Shown: in pieces, positions 1 through 8,652 of the stretch
How positions within the stretch are numbered: position 1 is the first letter of the stretch
How the letters are laid out: the number at the start of each line of letters is the position of its first letter
Source: Aedoeadaptatus urinae
Lineage (GTDB): Bacteria; Bacillota; Clostridia; Tissierellales; Peptoniphilaceae
Assembly (NCBI RefSeq): GCF_900155585.1
Contig: NZ_LT707416.1
Location: 209,142 to 273,141 of the forward strand
Direction: 5' to 3'
DNA length: 64,000 nt
Notes under the pieces: model-generated
Seen by the model: the letters and a program-made list of their open reading frames with translations, nothing else
Told to the model about the DNA's origin: nothing
The model's database searches: none
Made by a program: the position numbers and the translations under genes

Positions 1-410
1 TTATTTTCTGTTTCGCTTTCTGCATTTGTTCCACGTGGAACATTTTTTTCGTCTCGCTTCAGATAGATGATCTTTTCCTCCGACGTCTTTCGATCCTTAA
101 TCACGATGCGCTCGTGCTCGTCTTCGGCTTTTATTAAGGTCGCGGCATTTTCGCGGCGCATGCGGCGCTCTTTTAGGTAATTGATCTTAGCCACCTTGTA
201 TTCCCGCCAAGACAAAAAGCTGAGGTAGAGCACACAGATCAAGGCGACGGTGGGAAAGACGGCCGGGATCGGTTCTATAAACAGAGACGGGACGTCCATG
301 TAGGCTACAGCGCTCAGTATACAGAGGACGATGAGCAGCAGGGTCGTTTTGCTCCGACGTTTATACAGATTGTAGAGAAGAAAAATAAATGCCGGGATGT
401 AGAAAATCAT
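1..410 (-). CDS. Hypothetical membrane protein, 3' end cut by the window edge
   Basis: The start is ATG at 410-408, two bases after the rsmG stop codon, so it should be the next gene of the mnmE-mnmG-rsmG transcript. About 136 codons are visible and the frame is still open at base 1. Three hydrophobic stretches lie at about residues 1-13, 23-38 and 47-68, followed by a charged, Arg/Lys/Glu-rich cytoplasmic tail. I do not recognise a family. The gene sits where parA/parB usually follow rsmG in Firmicutes, so those genes may lie just outside. The codons of the tail contain a perfect parS site (27-42). Confidence 0.7.
   Translation of the reverse strand, partial: MIFYIPAFIFLLYNLYKRRSKTTLLLIVLCILSAVAYMDVPSLFIEPIPAVFPTVALICVLYLSFLSWREYKVAKINYLKERRMRRENAATLIKAEDEHERIVIKDRKTSEEKIIYLKRDEKNVPRGTNAESETEN
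27..42. other. parS: parS chromosome-segregation site
   Basis: TGTTCCACGTGGAACA is a perfect 16-bp palindrome and matches the known Firmicute parS consensus (TGTTNCACGTGAAACA and variants). ParB (Spo0J) binds such sites near the origin and loads SMC. It lies inside the coding sequence of the membrane protein at the left edge and about 7 kb from the dnaA-side origin, the expected location. Confidence 0.9.
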
Positions 411-412
411 GA

Positions 413-1114
413 TTACAGGGGATCCTTTCTCGGCTTACCGCCGCCGCGGGGGTATTTTGCCGGCGTAGTTTTCACTTTTTTTACGACCACAAGATGACGC
501 TCGTCGCCGCCGGGAAGCTTGAGGTCCGCGACCTCTTCCAGCTTGCCGCCCAAAATATCGATGGCGTGCTTCGCTTCCTCTACTTCATCGACGCCCTCGG
601 CGCCCTTCATGGCGACAAATTGGCCGCCCAGGTAGACGAAGGGCAGGCAATACTCCGCCAAAATAGGCAGGCGCGCCACGGCGCGGGAGATGACCAGCCC
701 GTATTGCTCGCGGAATCTATTGCTCCGTCCCGCCTCTTCGGCACGGCCGTGGAAGGTCTTTACATTGGTAAGCCCCAGCTCGTCTACCACGTGATCCAAA
801 AAGGTGATCCGCTTATTTAAACTGTCCATTAAGTGAACCTCCCGCTGAGGCGATACCATGGCGAGGACCATGCCGGGAAAGCCCGCTCCGGTGCCCAGGT
901 CCAAAATCTTTCCCGTGCCCTCGTAGGCGTCGAGAAGGGTGGGCGTCAGAGAGTCGATAAAGTGCTTGTCCATCATATCGTCTTCGTCGGTGATGCGGGT
1001 CAGGTTCATGCGCTCGTTCCAATCCAGGAGAATGTCCCCGTAGCGGTCGAATGCCTTATAGGGAATCTCCACGGGGAATTGCTTTAAATAATCCTCACGC
1101 GTCTGCCAATTCAT
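413..1114 (-). CDS. rsmG: 16S rRNA (guanine-527-N7)-methyltransferase RsmG
   Basis: RsmG (GidB) methylates N7 of G527 in 16S rRNA using S-adenosylmethionine; loss in other bacteria gives low-level streptomycin resistance. The protein is 233 residues, normal for the family. The SAM-binding motif DLGTGAGFPG is at residues 72-81, and SLNKRITFL follows as the acidic/adenine-binding strand region. The start overlaps the end of mnmG by 20 bases, and the membrane-protein gene begins two bases after the stop, so these genes are co-transcribed leftward. Confidence 0.95.
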   Translation of the reverse strand: MNWQTREDYLKQFPVEIPYKAFDRYGDILLDWNERMNLTRITDEDDMMDKHFIDSLTPTLLDAYEGTGKILDLGTGAGFPGMVLAMVSPQREVHLMDSLNKRITFLDHVVDELGLTNVKTFHGRAEEAGRSNRFREQYGLVISRAVARLPILAEYCLPFVYLGGQFVAMKGAEGVDEVEEAKHAIDILGGKLEEVADLKLPGGDERHLVVVKKVKTTPAKYPRGGGKPRKDPL

Positions 1115-3002
1115 TTGATTCCTCCCTATGCTTTTGCTCTAAATAAATCAACAGGACATTAATGTCCGCCGGACTCACGCCGCTGATGCGGCTCGCCTGT
1201 CCCACGGATTCCGGCTGAATTTTCGACAGCTTCTCCTTGGCTTCGTTTCTAAGGCCGCCGATTGCTTCGTAATCCAGCTCTTTGGAGAGAAGCTTATTTT
1301 CCATCTTTCGGAATTTCTGAATTTGCGCCGCCTGCTTTTCGATATAGCCCTTGTAGCGAATGTCCGTCTCCACCTCGTCGATGACGTGGCGGGGAAGGGA
1401 CGGCCTGTCGGGATCAAAGACGGCCAGTCGTTCGTAGGTGAGCTCCGGGCGCTGCATAAGATTTAAAAGGGACGTGGCGTTTTTAAGCACGGCCGAGCCC
1501 ATGGCGTTTAATATGTCGGAATTTTCCTTCGTCGGATTGATTTGAATGGCTGCCAGGCGCGCCCTTTCCCTTTCGATGGCGTCCCTGCGCTCGACGAATT
1601 TTCCGTATTGCTCGTCTCCCACGAGGCCCACAGCCCGTCCGATTTCCGTCAGCCGCAGATCCGCATTGTCCTGACGCAGGGTGAGTCGGTACTCGGCCCG
1701 CGCCGTCATCATGCGGTAGGGCTCCCTGGTGCCCTTGGTGACTAAATCGTCGATTAAGACGCCGATATAGGCCTGATCTCTGCCCAAGATAAGGGGCTCC
1801 TTGCCTTCAACGGCGAGGGCCGCATTGATTCCCGCCATAAGCCCCTGAGCCGCCGCCTCCTCGTAGCCGCTGGAGCCGTTGATTTGCCCGGCCATGTAGA
1901 GATTCGGCGTCTCCGTGACCTGTAGACTCAGCCTTAGTTTCGTTGCGTCGATGGCGTCGTATTCGATGGCATAGGCGGGGCGCATGAATTCACAGGCCTC
2001 CAGCCCTTCGATTTTTTTGTAAAGGGCCATTTGCACCTCCACAGGCAGGGAGGAGGACACACCCTGAACATAGATTTCCTTGGTGTGCAGTCCCTCCGGC
2101 TCGAGAAAGACCTGGTGCTTGTCCCGATCGGCAAAGCGGGTCACCTTGTCTTCGATGGAGGGGCAGTAGCGGGGCCCGACGCCCTCGATGTCCCCCATGG
2201 CCATGGCGGAGCGATGAATGTTTTCGCGAATAATCTCGTGACATTCCGGCGTCGTATAGGTTAAGTAGCAGTCGATTTGCTCCTTGTCAGAGTAATCCAC
2301 GTCGAAATTCGAGAAGGAGAAGGGCACAATGACATCATCGCCCTTTTGCACGTCCATGCCCGTAAAATCGATGGAGTCCCGGTGCACTCGGGCCGGCGTT
2401 CCGGTCTTCATGCGCATGGTCTCAAGCCCCAGGCCTTCGATGGCGGAGGTGAGCTTGTTGGCGGGCTGCATGCCGTCGGGACCGGAGGCGTAATTGACCT
2501 CGCCCATGAAAACACGGCCTCGTAAATAAGTCCCCGTAGCCAGAATGGTCTTCTTCGCCCGGTAAATGGCGCCGCTCTTTCCGACGACGCCGCAAACGTC
2601 CCCGTCTTCCATATTGAAAGCCACGGCTTCCTCTTGAATTAGATAAAGATTTTTTGTGTTTTCTAAAGTCTCCTTCATGGCGGCGTGGTAGTCCCACTTA
2701 TCCGCCTGAGCCCGCAGCGAATGGACCGCCGGCCCCTTGGAGCGATTCAGCATGCGGCACTGAATAAAGGTCTTGTCGATATTACGGCCGATCTCGCCGC
2801 CCAAGGCGTCGATTTCCCGCACCAAGTGGCCCTTGCCCGTGCCGCCCACATTGGGATTGCAGTTCATAGCCGCCACGGCATTTAAATTAATGGTGAGAAT
2901 CGCTACGGAATGGCCCATGCGCGCCGCCGCAAGCGCCGCTTCACATCCGGCATGACCGGCACCGACGACGACGATGTCGACGCTTTTCGCTAAAAAATTC
3001 AT
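1095..3002 (-). CDS. mnmG: tRNA uridine-5-carboxymethylaminomethyl modification enzyme MnmG
   Basis: MnmG (GidA) is the FAD-dependent partner of MnmE; together they add (carboxymethyl)aminomethyl groups to C5 of the wobble uridine in tRNAs reading NNA/NNG codons. The 635-residue length is typical. The N-terminal dinucleotide-binding motif GAGHAGCEAA starts at residue 14, and the family signatures GPRYCPSIEDKV and GYEEAAAQGLMAGINAA are present. It starts only 9 bases downstream of mnmE and overlaps rsmG, so the three form an operon. Confidence 0.97.
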   Translation of the reverse strand: MNFLAKSVDIVVVGAGHAGCEAALAAARMGHSVAILTINLNAVAAMNCNPNVGGTGKGHLVREIDALGGEIGRNIDKTFIQCRMLNRSKGPAVHSLRAQADKWDYHAAMKETLENTKNLYLIQEEAVAFNMEDGDVCGVVGKSGAIYRAKKTILATGTYLRGRVFMGEVNYASGPDGMQPANKLTSAIEGLGLETMRMKTGTPARVHRDSIDFTGMDVQKGDDVIVPFSFSNFDVDYSDKEQIDCYLTYTTPECHEIIRENIHRSAMAMGDIEGVGPRYCPSIEDKVTRFADRDKHQVFLEPEGLHTKEIYVQGVSSSLPVEVQMALYKKIEGLEACEFMRPAYAIEYDAIDATKLRLSLQVTETPNLYMAGQINGSSGYEEAAAQGLMAGINAALAVEGKEPLILGRDQAYIGVLIDDLVTKGTREPYRMMTARAEYRLTLRQDNADLRLTEIGRAVGLVGDEQYGKFVERRDAIERERARLAAIQINPTKENSDILNAMGSAVLKNATSLLNLMQRPELTYERLAVFDPDRPSLPRHVIDEVETDIRYKGYIEKQAAQIQKFRKMENKLLSKELDYEAIGGLRNEAKEKLSKIQPESVGQASRISGVSPADINVLLIYLEQKHREESNELADA

Positions 3003-3011
3003 CTTCGCTCC

Positions 3012-4370
3012 TTATTTTCCAATACAGAATTTAGAAAAGACGTGGTCCAAGACCTCTTCGCCGGCGGTTTGACCGGTAATCTCCCCTAATTTCAAAAAGG
3101 CATCTTCGATATACACCTCGGCGAGATCCAAGCCGATTCCGGCACGAATATCGTCCACCGCCTTGGCCAGGGATTCCACCGCCTCCGAAAGGAGAATCTT
3201 GTGCCGCAGGGAATAAATTTGAATCTCGTCTTCCTCGATGGTGCCGGACAAAAACCAGGACTGAATCAAGTCCTCTACGGCAGCGAGGCCCTCGCCTTTA
3301 ATAAAGCTGGTCTCGATGACGGCGCCGGGGAAGTGGGCTTCCATGGTCTTTTTATCCAACACCGCGCCCAGATCCTGCTTGTTTAAGAGGCAGATCACCC
3401 GCTTGTCCTTGATCCGCTCCATGATTTCAAAATCCATATCCTCCAAGGGGCGGGAAGCGTCGAAGAGGGCGATGACCAGATCCGCTTCCCGGATGCTTGC
3501 CATGGCGCGCTCGATGCCGATTTGCTCGATGGTATCGTCGGTTTTTCGAATTCCCGCCGTATCCTGAATTCTAAGGTGAATGCCGTCGAGGGAGTAAGAC
3601 GCCTCCAGCACGTCCCGAGTGGTGCCGGGAATATCCGTGACGATGGCCTTGTCTTCCCTGAGCATCTGATTTAAAAAGGAGCTCTTGCCCACATTGGGCT
3701 TGCCCACAATGGCCGTGGCAATGCCTTCTTGGACCATTTTCCCGCGGGAAAAAGTCCCTTCAAGCTCCTTCATCTCCATTAAAATGCCGTCACAGGTGGT
3801 AATCAGAGCGCTGATATCCACGGGCTCCACTTCCTCCGTGGAAAAGTCGATATCCGCCACTAAATGGGCCAGGGTATCCTTGATTCGGCTGCGGAAGCCC
3901 TCGATTTTGCGGTACAAATGGCCGGTAAGCTGGCGGGCACTCTGCTTCTGGGCCGACACGCTTTCCGCCTCGATCATATCGATAATGGCCTCGGCCTCCG
4001 TTAAATCCAGCTTGCCGTTTAAAAAGGCGATTTTCGTAAATTCTCCCCGCTTCGCCGGCTCCGCCCCGGCGGAAATAAAGCAGTTTAAAATCCGCTCCAG
4101 GCCGACGCGACTGCCATGGGCCTGAATCTCCACCATGTCCTCGCCGGTATAGCTGAAGGGGCCGCGAAAAGCCACGGCAAGAACCTCATCTACCACTTCC
4201 CCTTCGGAGATGATGTGACCGTAAAGAAGCTTGCGGTCATTGGCCGGATCCGTCAAAGCCTGTTTGCTCTTAAAAAAACCGTCGGCTAAAGAAATAGCGT
4301 CGTCGCCGCTTAAGCGCACGATGCCGATGCCCGCGGGAGACTTTGCCGTAGAGATAGCCGCAATAGTCAT
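3012..4370 (-). CDS. mnmE: tRNA modification GTPase MnmE
   Basis: MnmE (TrmE) is the K+-stimulated GTPase and folate-binding partner of MnmG in wobble-uridine modification. The 452-residue protein shows the N-terminal tetrahydrofolate-binding domain, then a GTPase domain with G1 GKPNVGKSS (223-231), G2/G3 DIPGTTRD and DTAG (246-273) and G4 NKQD (330-333). It ends in CIGK, the conserved C-terminal motif carrying the catalytic cysteine. A ribosome-binding site (AAAGGTGA) precedes the ATG. A terminator separates it from jag upstream. Confidence 0.97.
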   Translation of the reverse strand: MTIAAISTAKSPAGIGIVRLSGDDAISLADGFFKSKQALTDPANDRKLLYGHIISEGEVVDEVLAVAFRGPFSYTGEDMVEIQAHGSRVGLERILNCFISAGAEPAKRGEFTKIAFLNGKLDLTEAEAIIDMIEAESVSAQKQSARQLTGHLYRKIEGFRSRIKDTLAHLVADIDFSTEEVEPVDISALITTCDGILMEMKELEGTFSRGKMVQEGIATAIVGKPNVGKSSFLNQMLREDKAIVTDIPGTTRDVLEASYSLDGIHLRIQDTAGIRKTDDTIEQIGIERAMASIREADLVIALFDASRPLEDMDFEIMERIKDKRVICLLNKQDLGAVLDKKTMEAHFPGAVIETSFIKGEGLAAVEDLIQSWFLSGTIEEDEIQIYSLRHKILLSEAVESLAKAVDDIRAGIGLDLAEVYIEDAFLKLGEITGQTAGEEVLDHVFSKFCIGK

Positions 4371-4384
4371 AGTGTCACCTTTCC

Positions 4385-4417
4385 TATAAAAAAGCCTTCA
4401 TAGAGACTATGAAGGCT
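4385..4417 (-). terminator. Rho-independent terminator after jag
   Basis: Perfect 11-bp arms (AGCCTTCATAG, 4393-4403, and CTATGAAGGCT, 4407-4417) with a 3-base loop, followed on the minus strand by TTTTTT. It ends the rpmH-rnpA-yidD-yidC-jag transcript. Its upstream arm contains the jag stop codon (4407-4409). Confidence 0.9.
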
Positions 4418-5252
4418 GGGATGTATCCTTATGAATGACGACGCGCCTATGGGGCTCCTTGCCCTCGCTTCGCGTTCGAATGCCGTCGACATTGGCCAGG
4501 CAGGCGTGAATAATGCGCCTTTCCTGTGCATTCATCGGCTCCAATTTAATGGATTTATTTGTCTTTAAAACCTTGTTGGCCGTCTTGCCGGCGATGCGCT
4601 TCAATACCTGCTCGCGCCGCTTTCTGTAGCCGCTGCAATCGACGATCACGCGGCGGAAATCGTCGCTTCGTTGATTGACCATGGCGGATAAGACGATTTG
4701 GATGCCGTTTAAGGTGGATCCGTGCTTGCCGATAATAATGCCCGTTTCCTCTCTCTTGCCGTCGATGGAAACGTCGATTTCATTTTCATTGAAATCCACG
4801 GACAAGGTATAGGCCAGCTCCATGGCACTCATAATGCGGTCGATGTAGTCGCGGATTAAATCCTCCAGCTCCTCGTCGCTTAAATACTCGAAGGCCGGCT
4901 CTTCCGCCTCATCCGTTGTAGACTCGCTACCTTCCTCCGCGGCTTCGTCGGCATCCGGGACCTCCGCCTCCGCACTCGATTCGAAGACAGCTTCTTCCTT
5001 CGCCTTTTCATCTAAGACCGTGCGCACGGATTCGATTTCTTCATCCTTTAAAATGGAATCCACAATGTCCCTGTGGTCCATTTTTCTTCTCACTTTGACA
5101 ATAGCATCCTTGCCTCCAATCAGCCCTAAAAAACCGCCGGAGGGCTCTTCAATAACTTCGATGTCGACCTCGTCCCGGGTCGCTTTTAACTCGAGAAGGG
5201 CCTTTTCTACGGCCTCGTCAACCGTTTTTGCCGATTGGATGGAGAAATTCAT
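4407..5252 (-). CDS. jag: RNA-binding protein KhpB/EloR (Jag)
   Basis: Jag (KhpB, EloR) is a single-strand RNA-binding protein that works with KhpA and is linked to cell elongation in Gram-positive bacteria. The 281 residues show a Jag_N domain (about 1-55, with EEPSGGFLGLIGGKDA), an acidic Glu/Asp/Ala linker (about 85-125), a KH domain with the GKHG loop at 175-178, and an R3H domain at about 243-271 (ERRIIHACL, His249). It starts one base after the yidC stop, so the two are translated together. Confidence 0.95.
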   Translation of the reverse strand: MNFSIQSAKTVDEAVEKALLELKATRDEVDIEVIEEPSGGFLGLIGGKDAIVKVRRKMDHRDIVDSILKDEEIESVRTVLDEKAKEEAVFESSAEAEVPDADEAAEEGSESTTDEAEEPAFEYLSDEELEDLIRDYIDRIMSAMELAYTLSVDFNENEIDVSIDGKREETGIIIGKHGSTLNGIQIVLSAMVNQRSDDFRRVIVDCSGYRKRREQVLKRIAGKTANKVLKTNKSIKLEPMNAQERRIIHACLANVDGIRTRSEGKEPHRRVVIHKDTSQPS

Positions 5253-5253
5253 G

Positions 5254-5973
5254 CTAAGCCTCCGCTTCTTTTTCTTTTTCGATGATTTTGTTGCTCACAA
5301 ATTGTTGGAAAACCGTGTAAATACTACCGACGATCCAATACAGGACCAAACCCGCCGCCATTCGTCTCGCAAACATAAAAATCATAACCGGCATCATCAT
5401 CGACATGGTACGCATCATTTGCTCAGACGACTCCGTCGACGGCGCCTTGTTGCTCTTTTGCACGATGTAAGTAGATAGCCAGGTAAAAAATGCTGCGATC
5501 ACCGGCAAGGCTATTTTTGTCGGATCGGGATGATCCAGACTTTGGATAAAAAAGAAATTCTTTTGTATGGACGCGTAAAATTCCGGATTTGTAAAGGCAA
5601 ATTTCGTCGGGAACATAAAGATCCGATAGAATGCCAAGAGAACGGGAAATTGAACGAGCATGGGCAGACAGCCGCTTAAAGGATTAAATTTGGCTTCCTT
5701 ATAGAGCTGAGACTGCTTTTGCGCCAAGAGCTGCGGGTCTTTTTCGTATTTCTTTTGGATTTTTTTCATTTCCGGCTGCAATTTCGCCATCTTTAACTGG
5801 TTTTTCGTTTGGAATAAATTCAAAGGCAAGAGCGCCAAACGGAAAAGCAGAGTGGTAATTATAATGGCAATCGCATAATAGGAAATGACCTTCGGCTCGG
5901 AACCGATGCTTGCGACGAAATTATAAATCGCGTGCAGGATCGTGCCGAAAAAACTCGCTAATGCGTTAATCAA
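5254..5973 (-). CDS. yidC: Membrane protein insertase YidC/SpoIIIJ
   Basis: YidC inserts membrane proteins alone or with SecYEG. The 239-residue protein is the short Gram-positive form without the large periplasmic domain. Hydrophobic segments lie near residues 29-50, 105-130, 155-172 and 188-212, with the positively charged cytoplasmic loop (KNQLKMAKLQPEMKKIQKKY) between the first two. No N-terminal lipobox cysteine is visible, unlike Bacillus SpoIIIJ. It lies between yidD and jag, the standard order. Confidence 0.95.
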   Translation of the reverse strand: MINALASFFGTILHAIYNFVASIGSEPKVISYYAIAIIITTLLFRLALLPLNLFQTKNQLKMAKLQPEMKKIQKKYEKDPQLLAQKQSQLYKEAKFNPLSGCLPMLVQFPVLLAFYRIFMFPTKFAFTNPEFYASIQKNFFFIQSLDHPDPTKIALPVIAAFFTWLSTYIVQKSNKAPSTESSEQMMRTMSMMMPVMIFMFARRMAAGLVLYWIVGSIYTVFQQFVSNKIIEKEKEAEA

Positions 5974-5990
5974 CTGAACTTCCTCCTAAT

Positions 5991-6206
5991 CTATGGAAGT
6001 GGATCATAGCCGCCCCTGTGAAAGGGGTGGCAGCGTAAAATACGCCTTACCGTTAAATAAAGCGCTTTGAAAAAAGGGTATTTTGAAAAAGCCTGGTAGC
6101 CGTATTCACTGCATGTAGGTGTAAACCGACAGTGGGCACCGGGTAAGAAATAAGGAGAAATGATTTTTTGGTAAAATCGAATGAATCCCAAAGCGAAACT
6201 CTTCAT
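5991..6206 (-). CDS. yidD: Membrane protein insertion efficiency factor YidD
   Basis: A 71-residue member of the YidD family, which aids YidC-dependent insertion. The signature regions are visible: [35 protein letters not shown] and [13 protein letters not shown] with its conserved cysteines. Its start overlaps the end of rnpA by 4 bases, and it lies 17 bases before yidC. Confidence 0.96.
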   Translation of the reverse strand: MKSFALGFIRFYQKIISPYFLPGAHCRFTPTCSEYGYQAFSKYPFFKALYLTVRRILRCHPFHRGGYDPLP

Positions 6207-6553
6207 GACTTTTTTTCTCCTTTTAAAAACTTCGATACGCGGAACAGATGGTGAAAGGCCGATTTCATCGTTTTAAAATCTAAATCCGCCACATTATTTT
6301 TAACGACGATGACGTAATCGTATCCGGGCGTCAAGCGGGGGAAGACCTCCGTATAAAGCGCCTTTAATCGTCTTTTTATTTTATTACGAATAACGGCCTT
6401 TCCCACCTTCTTATTGATGGAAAAACCCATCCTGGAATGGGCCAGGCCGTTTTTTTTAACGTAAAGAGTAAAATTTCTGTTCCCGAACGTTTTTCTCTTT
6501 CTATATACTTTTTTAAAATCGCCGTCTTTCGTAAGAAAGTACTTTTTTTCCAT
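6203..6553 (-). CDS. rnpA: Ribonuclease P protein component
   Basis: RnpA is the protein cofactor of RNase P, which trims the 5' leader of tRNA precursors. The protein is 116 residues and basic, with the family RNR signature in [19 protein letters not shown]. It follows rpmH after three bases and overlaps yidD by four bases, the conserved rpmH-rnpA-yidD-yidC-jag order. Confidence 0.97.
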   Translation of the reverse strand: MEKKYFLTKDGDFKKVYRKRKTFGNRNFTLYVKKNGLAHSRMGFSINKKVGKAVIRNKIKRRLKALYTEVFPRLTPGYDYVIVVKNNVADLDFKTMKSAFHHLFRVSKFLKGEKKS

Positions 6554-6556
6554 GGA

Positions 6557-6691
6557 TTAAGCGGAAAGTCTTTTTCTACCTTTGGCTCTGCGAGCGCGTA
6601 AAACCTTGCGACCGCCGCGAGTTCTCATGCGTGCACGAAAACCGTGTTCTCTTTTTCTTTGTTTGCGTTTCGGTTGGTACGTTCTTTTCAT
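6557..6691 (-). CDS. rpmH: 50S ribosomal protein L34
   Basis: A 44-residue, Arg/Lys-rich protein beginning [18 protein letters not shown] and ending KGRKRLSA, the diagnostic L34 sequence. The ATG is at 6691-6689 with a strong GGAGGAGGT ribosome-binding site. It is the first gene of the leftward operon, reading away from dnaA. Confidence 0.97.
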   Translation of the reverse strand: MKRTYQPKRKQRKREHGFRARMRTRGGRKVLRARRAKGRKRLSA

Positions 6692-6757
6692 CGTTACACC
6701 TCCTCCATAGGGATAAAAAAATGCCCAAAGGACCTATTCTTTAAATACACTCTATAT

Positions 6758-6786
6758 ATTATAGAGACTGCCGTGGTTTAAGTCAA
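6758..6786 (-). promoter_or_regulatory. rpmH promoter, sigma-A type
   Basis: On the minus strand TTGACT (6786-6781) and TATAAT (6763-6758) are separated by exactly 17 bp, close to consensus. The initiation point would fall about 60 bases before the rpmH start codon. Confidence 0.85.
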
Positions 6787-6789
6787 TTA

Positions 6790-7163
6790 CTTTTGGTGAG
6801 AAAGTCCATAAAACAGACGAAATCCGCCGGTTAAACCCTCCGGAAAACGGTCCTGTAACCCCTCCCGGATATGTTGATAACTTTTTTATCTTTGTGTATA
6901 ATTGTGGCAAGTGTGTGAATAAAAATAAAGCCTGTGAACAGACTGTAGTTATACACAGTCTGTGTATAACTTGTTGATAAGTTTTATGCTTTTGGAAAGC
7001 TTCTCATAAAATACGAAAAAACACTACCCGTTTATAGACAGATGAGTAAATTATCATTGTTTATAAATTGTTTATCCCCACCATCCACAACACTGTGGAT
7101 TTTTTCATCCATAGGAAATCTTTCCACATGTGTATATGTTAATACATAAATCAAGGAGCAAAT
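6790..7163. other. oriC: oriC, upstream part: DnaA-box cluster between rpmH and dnaA
   Basis: This AT-rich gap has no gene. It contains DnaA-box matches: TGTGTATAA at 6893-6901, an inverted pair TTATACACA (6949-6957) and TGTGTATAA (6961-6969) three bases apart, and TTATCCCCA at 7072-7080. Weaker matches flank 7081-7102 (CCATCCACA and TGTGGATTT around CAC). Repeated TTGTTGATAA-like words lie between them. Together with the boxes after dnaA this gives a bipartite Bacillus-like origin. The dnaA promoter must also lie here, but I cannot fix it with confidence. Confidence 0.85.
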
Positions 7164-8498
7164 ATGTCAACCGATGTTAAAACGCTGTGGGACGACGCCT
7201 TTCAGCTGCTTCTCGAAGAAAATCTCTACGAGTCGCAAATCAATACCTGGTTTCGTCCGATTCAACCCCTCGCCATCCAAGGCGACGCCCTTATTTTAGG
7301 CGTTTCAAGGGAATTCGTCCTGAATCACTTAAAAAGGAACAACAACAATTACAAAAGCCTGATTCGTCGCGTCGTAAAAGAAGCCGGTGGCCGTGATTTG
7401 GATATTCAATTCGTCCTCACATCCGACGGCGAGACCTCCTATAAGGCCTCTGAAAATACGGCCGAAGCCCTGTACCATCTGAATCCGAAATATACCTTCG
7501 ATTCCTTTGTGGTGGGCCAGTCCAATCAATTTGCCCACGCGGCGTCCTTGGCCGTGGCGGAAAATCCCAAGGAAGCCCACGCCAATCCGCTGTTTATTTA
7601 CGGCGGCGTCGGTTTGGGAAAGACGCACTTAATGCATGCCATAGGCCATTTTATGCACCGGAGCGATCCCAATAAACGAATCCTGTACGTGACCAGCGAA
7701 CAATTCACCAACGAATTTATCGCATCCATTCAAACCAATCGAAATGAAGAATTTCGTAGGAAGTATCGATCTCAGGATCTGCTTCTTATCGACGATATTC
7801 AATTTATCGCCGATAAGGAATCCACCATGGACGAATTTTTCCATACCTTTAACGAGCTTCACGCCCAGGATAAGCAAATCGTCTTGACCAGCGACAAGCC
7901 GCCGAAGGATATAAAAAAATTGGAACAGCGATTAATCTCCCGCTTCGCCTGGGGATTAGTCGTAGATATTCAGGCGCCGGATTTGGAAACCCGAATCGCT
8001 ATTTTAAGAAACAAGGCGAAAAGCGACGGCTTCGTCGTGCCCGACGAAGTGATTAATTACATCGCCACCCACGTGAAAAGCAATATCCGTGAATTGGAGG
8101 GTGCCCTGTCACGGGTGACGGCTTATTCCAAGCTGACCACCGGCATTATTACCGAAGAGACGGCAGCAACGGTATTAAAGGATATTTACGAAAACAACAA
8201 GCCCGCACAAATTACCGTAGGCCATATTAAAAGCGTGGTCTGTGATAAATACCACATTACCCTGGAGGAAATGGACAGCAAGAAGCGGTCCAGACCCTTG
8301 GCTTATCCCCGCCAGATCGCCATGTATCTGACCCGGGAGCTAACCGACATGTCCCTGCCGAAAATCGGCCAGGATTTCGGCGGACGCGATCACTCCACGG
8401 TCATTCACGCCTGCGATAAAATTAAAAGCGATATGGAAAATGACAACCAGCTCTTCGTCACCATCGAATCCTTAAAGGAACAAATCAGAGGCAATTAG
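7164..8498 (+). CDS. dnaA: Chromosomal replication initiator DnaA
   Basis: DnaA binds DnaA boxes, opens the origin and recruits the helicase. The 444 residues show domain I (about 5-75), a short linker, the AAA+ domain with Walker A GGVGLGKT (147-154) and Walker B LLLIDDIQF (about 206-214), and the C-terminal DNA-binding domain with GGRDHSTVIHACDKI. The ATG follows an AGGAGC ribosome-binding site. Length and order are those of other Firmicutes. Confidence 0.98.
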   Translation: MSTDVKTLWDDAFQLLLEENLYESQINTWFRPIQPLAIQGDALILGVSREFVLNHLKRNNNNYKSLIRRVVKEAGGRDLDIQFVLTSDGETSYKASENTAEALYHLNPKYTFDSFVVGQSNQFAHAASLAVAENPKEAHANPLFIYGGVGLGKTHLMHAIGHFMHRSDPNKRILYVTSEQFTNEFIASIQTNRNEEFRRKYRSQDLLLIDDIQFIADKESTMDEFFHTFNELHAQDKQIVLTSDKPPKDIKKLEQRLISRFAWGLVVDIQAPDLETRIAILRNKAKSDGFVVPDEVINYIATHVKSNIRELEGALSRVTAYSKLTTGIITEETAATVLKDIYENNKPAQITVGHIKSVVCDKYHITLEEMDSKKRSRPLAYPRQIAMYLTRELTDMSLPKIGQDFGGRDHSTVIHACDKIKSDMENDNQLFVTIESLKEQIRGN

Positions 8499-8652
8499 AA
8501 AATTGTGGACAAAAGGAGAACCATCCACGGAGATATCCATAGACTATCCACATGCTTCTTACCACGACCCTCCGTTAAACGAGGGCTATCCACATATTCA
8601 CAAGCCCTACTACGAATACGAAGTACTAATCTTATATAGAGGAGGAGATAAG
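8499..8652. other. oriC: oriC, downstream part: DnaA boxes and DnaA-trio-like triplets before dnaN
   Basis: Between the dnaA stop and the dnaN TTG there are two identical CTATCCACA boxes (8544-8552 and 8586-8594), and a weaker ATATTCACA at 8594-8602. A short GC-rich spacer (AAGCCC) follows, then a run of triplets CTACTACGAATACGAAGTAC and onward (8607-8630), then AT-rich DNA. Box, GC spacer, triplets, AT-rich is the arrangement of the Bacillus basal unwinding system with DnaA-trios, so strand opening probably begins here. An open frame across this stretch joins dnaN but should not be read as protein. Confidence 0.8.

Noticed and set aside
8503..8652. N-terminal extension of DnaN by 50 residues
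   Set aside because: It covers DnaA boxes and origin triplets, does not resemble a clamp, and a strong ribosome-binding site precedes TTG 8653.
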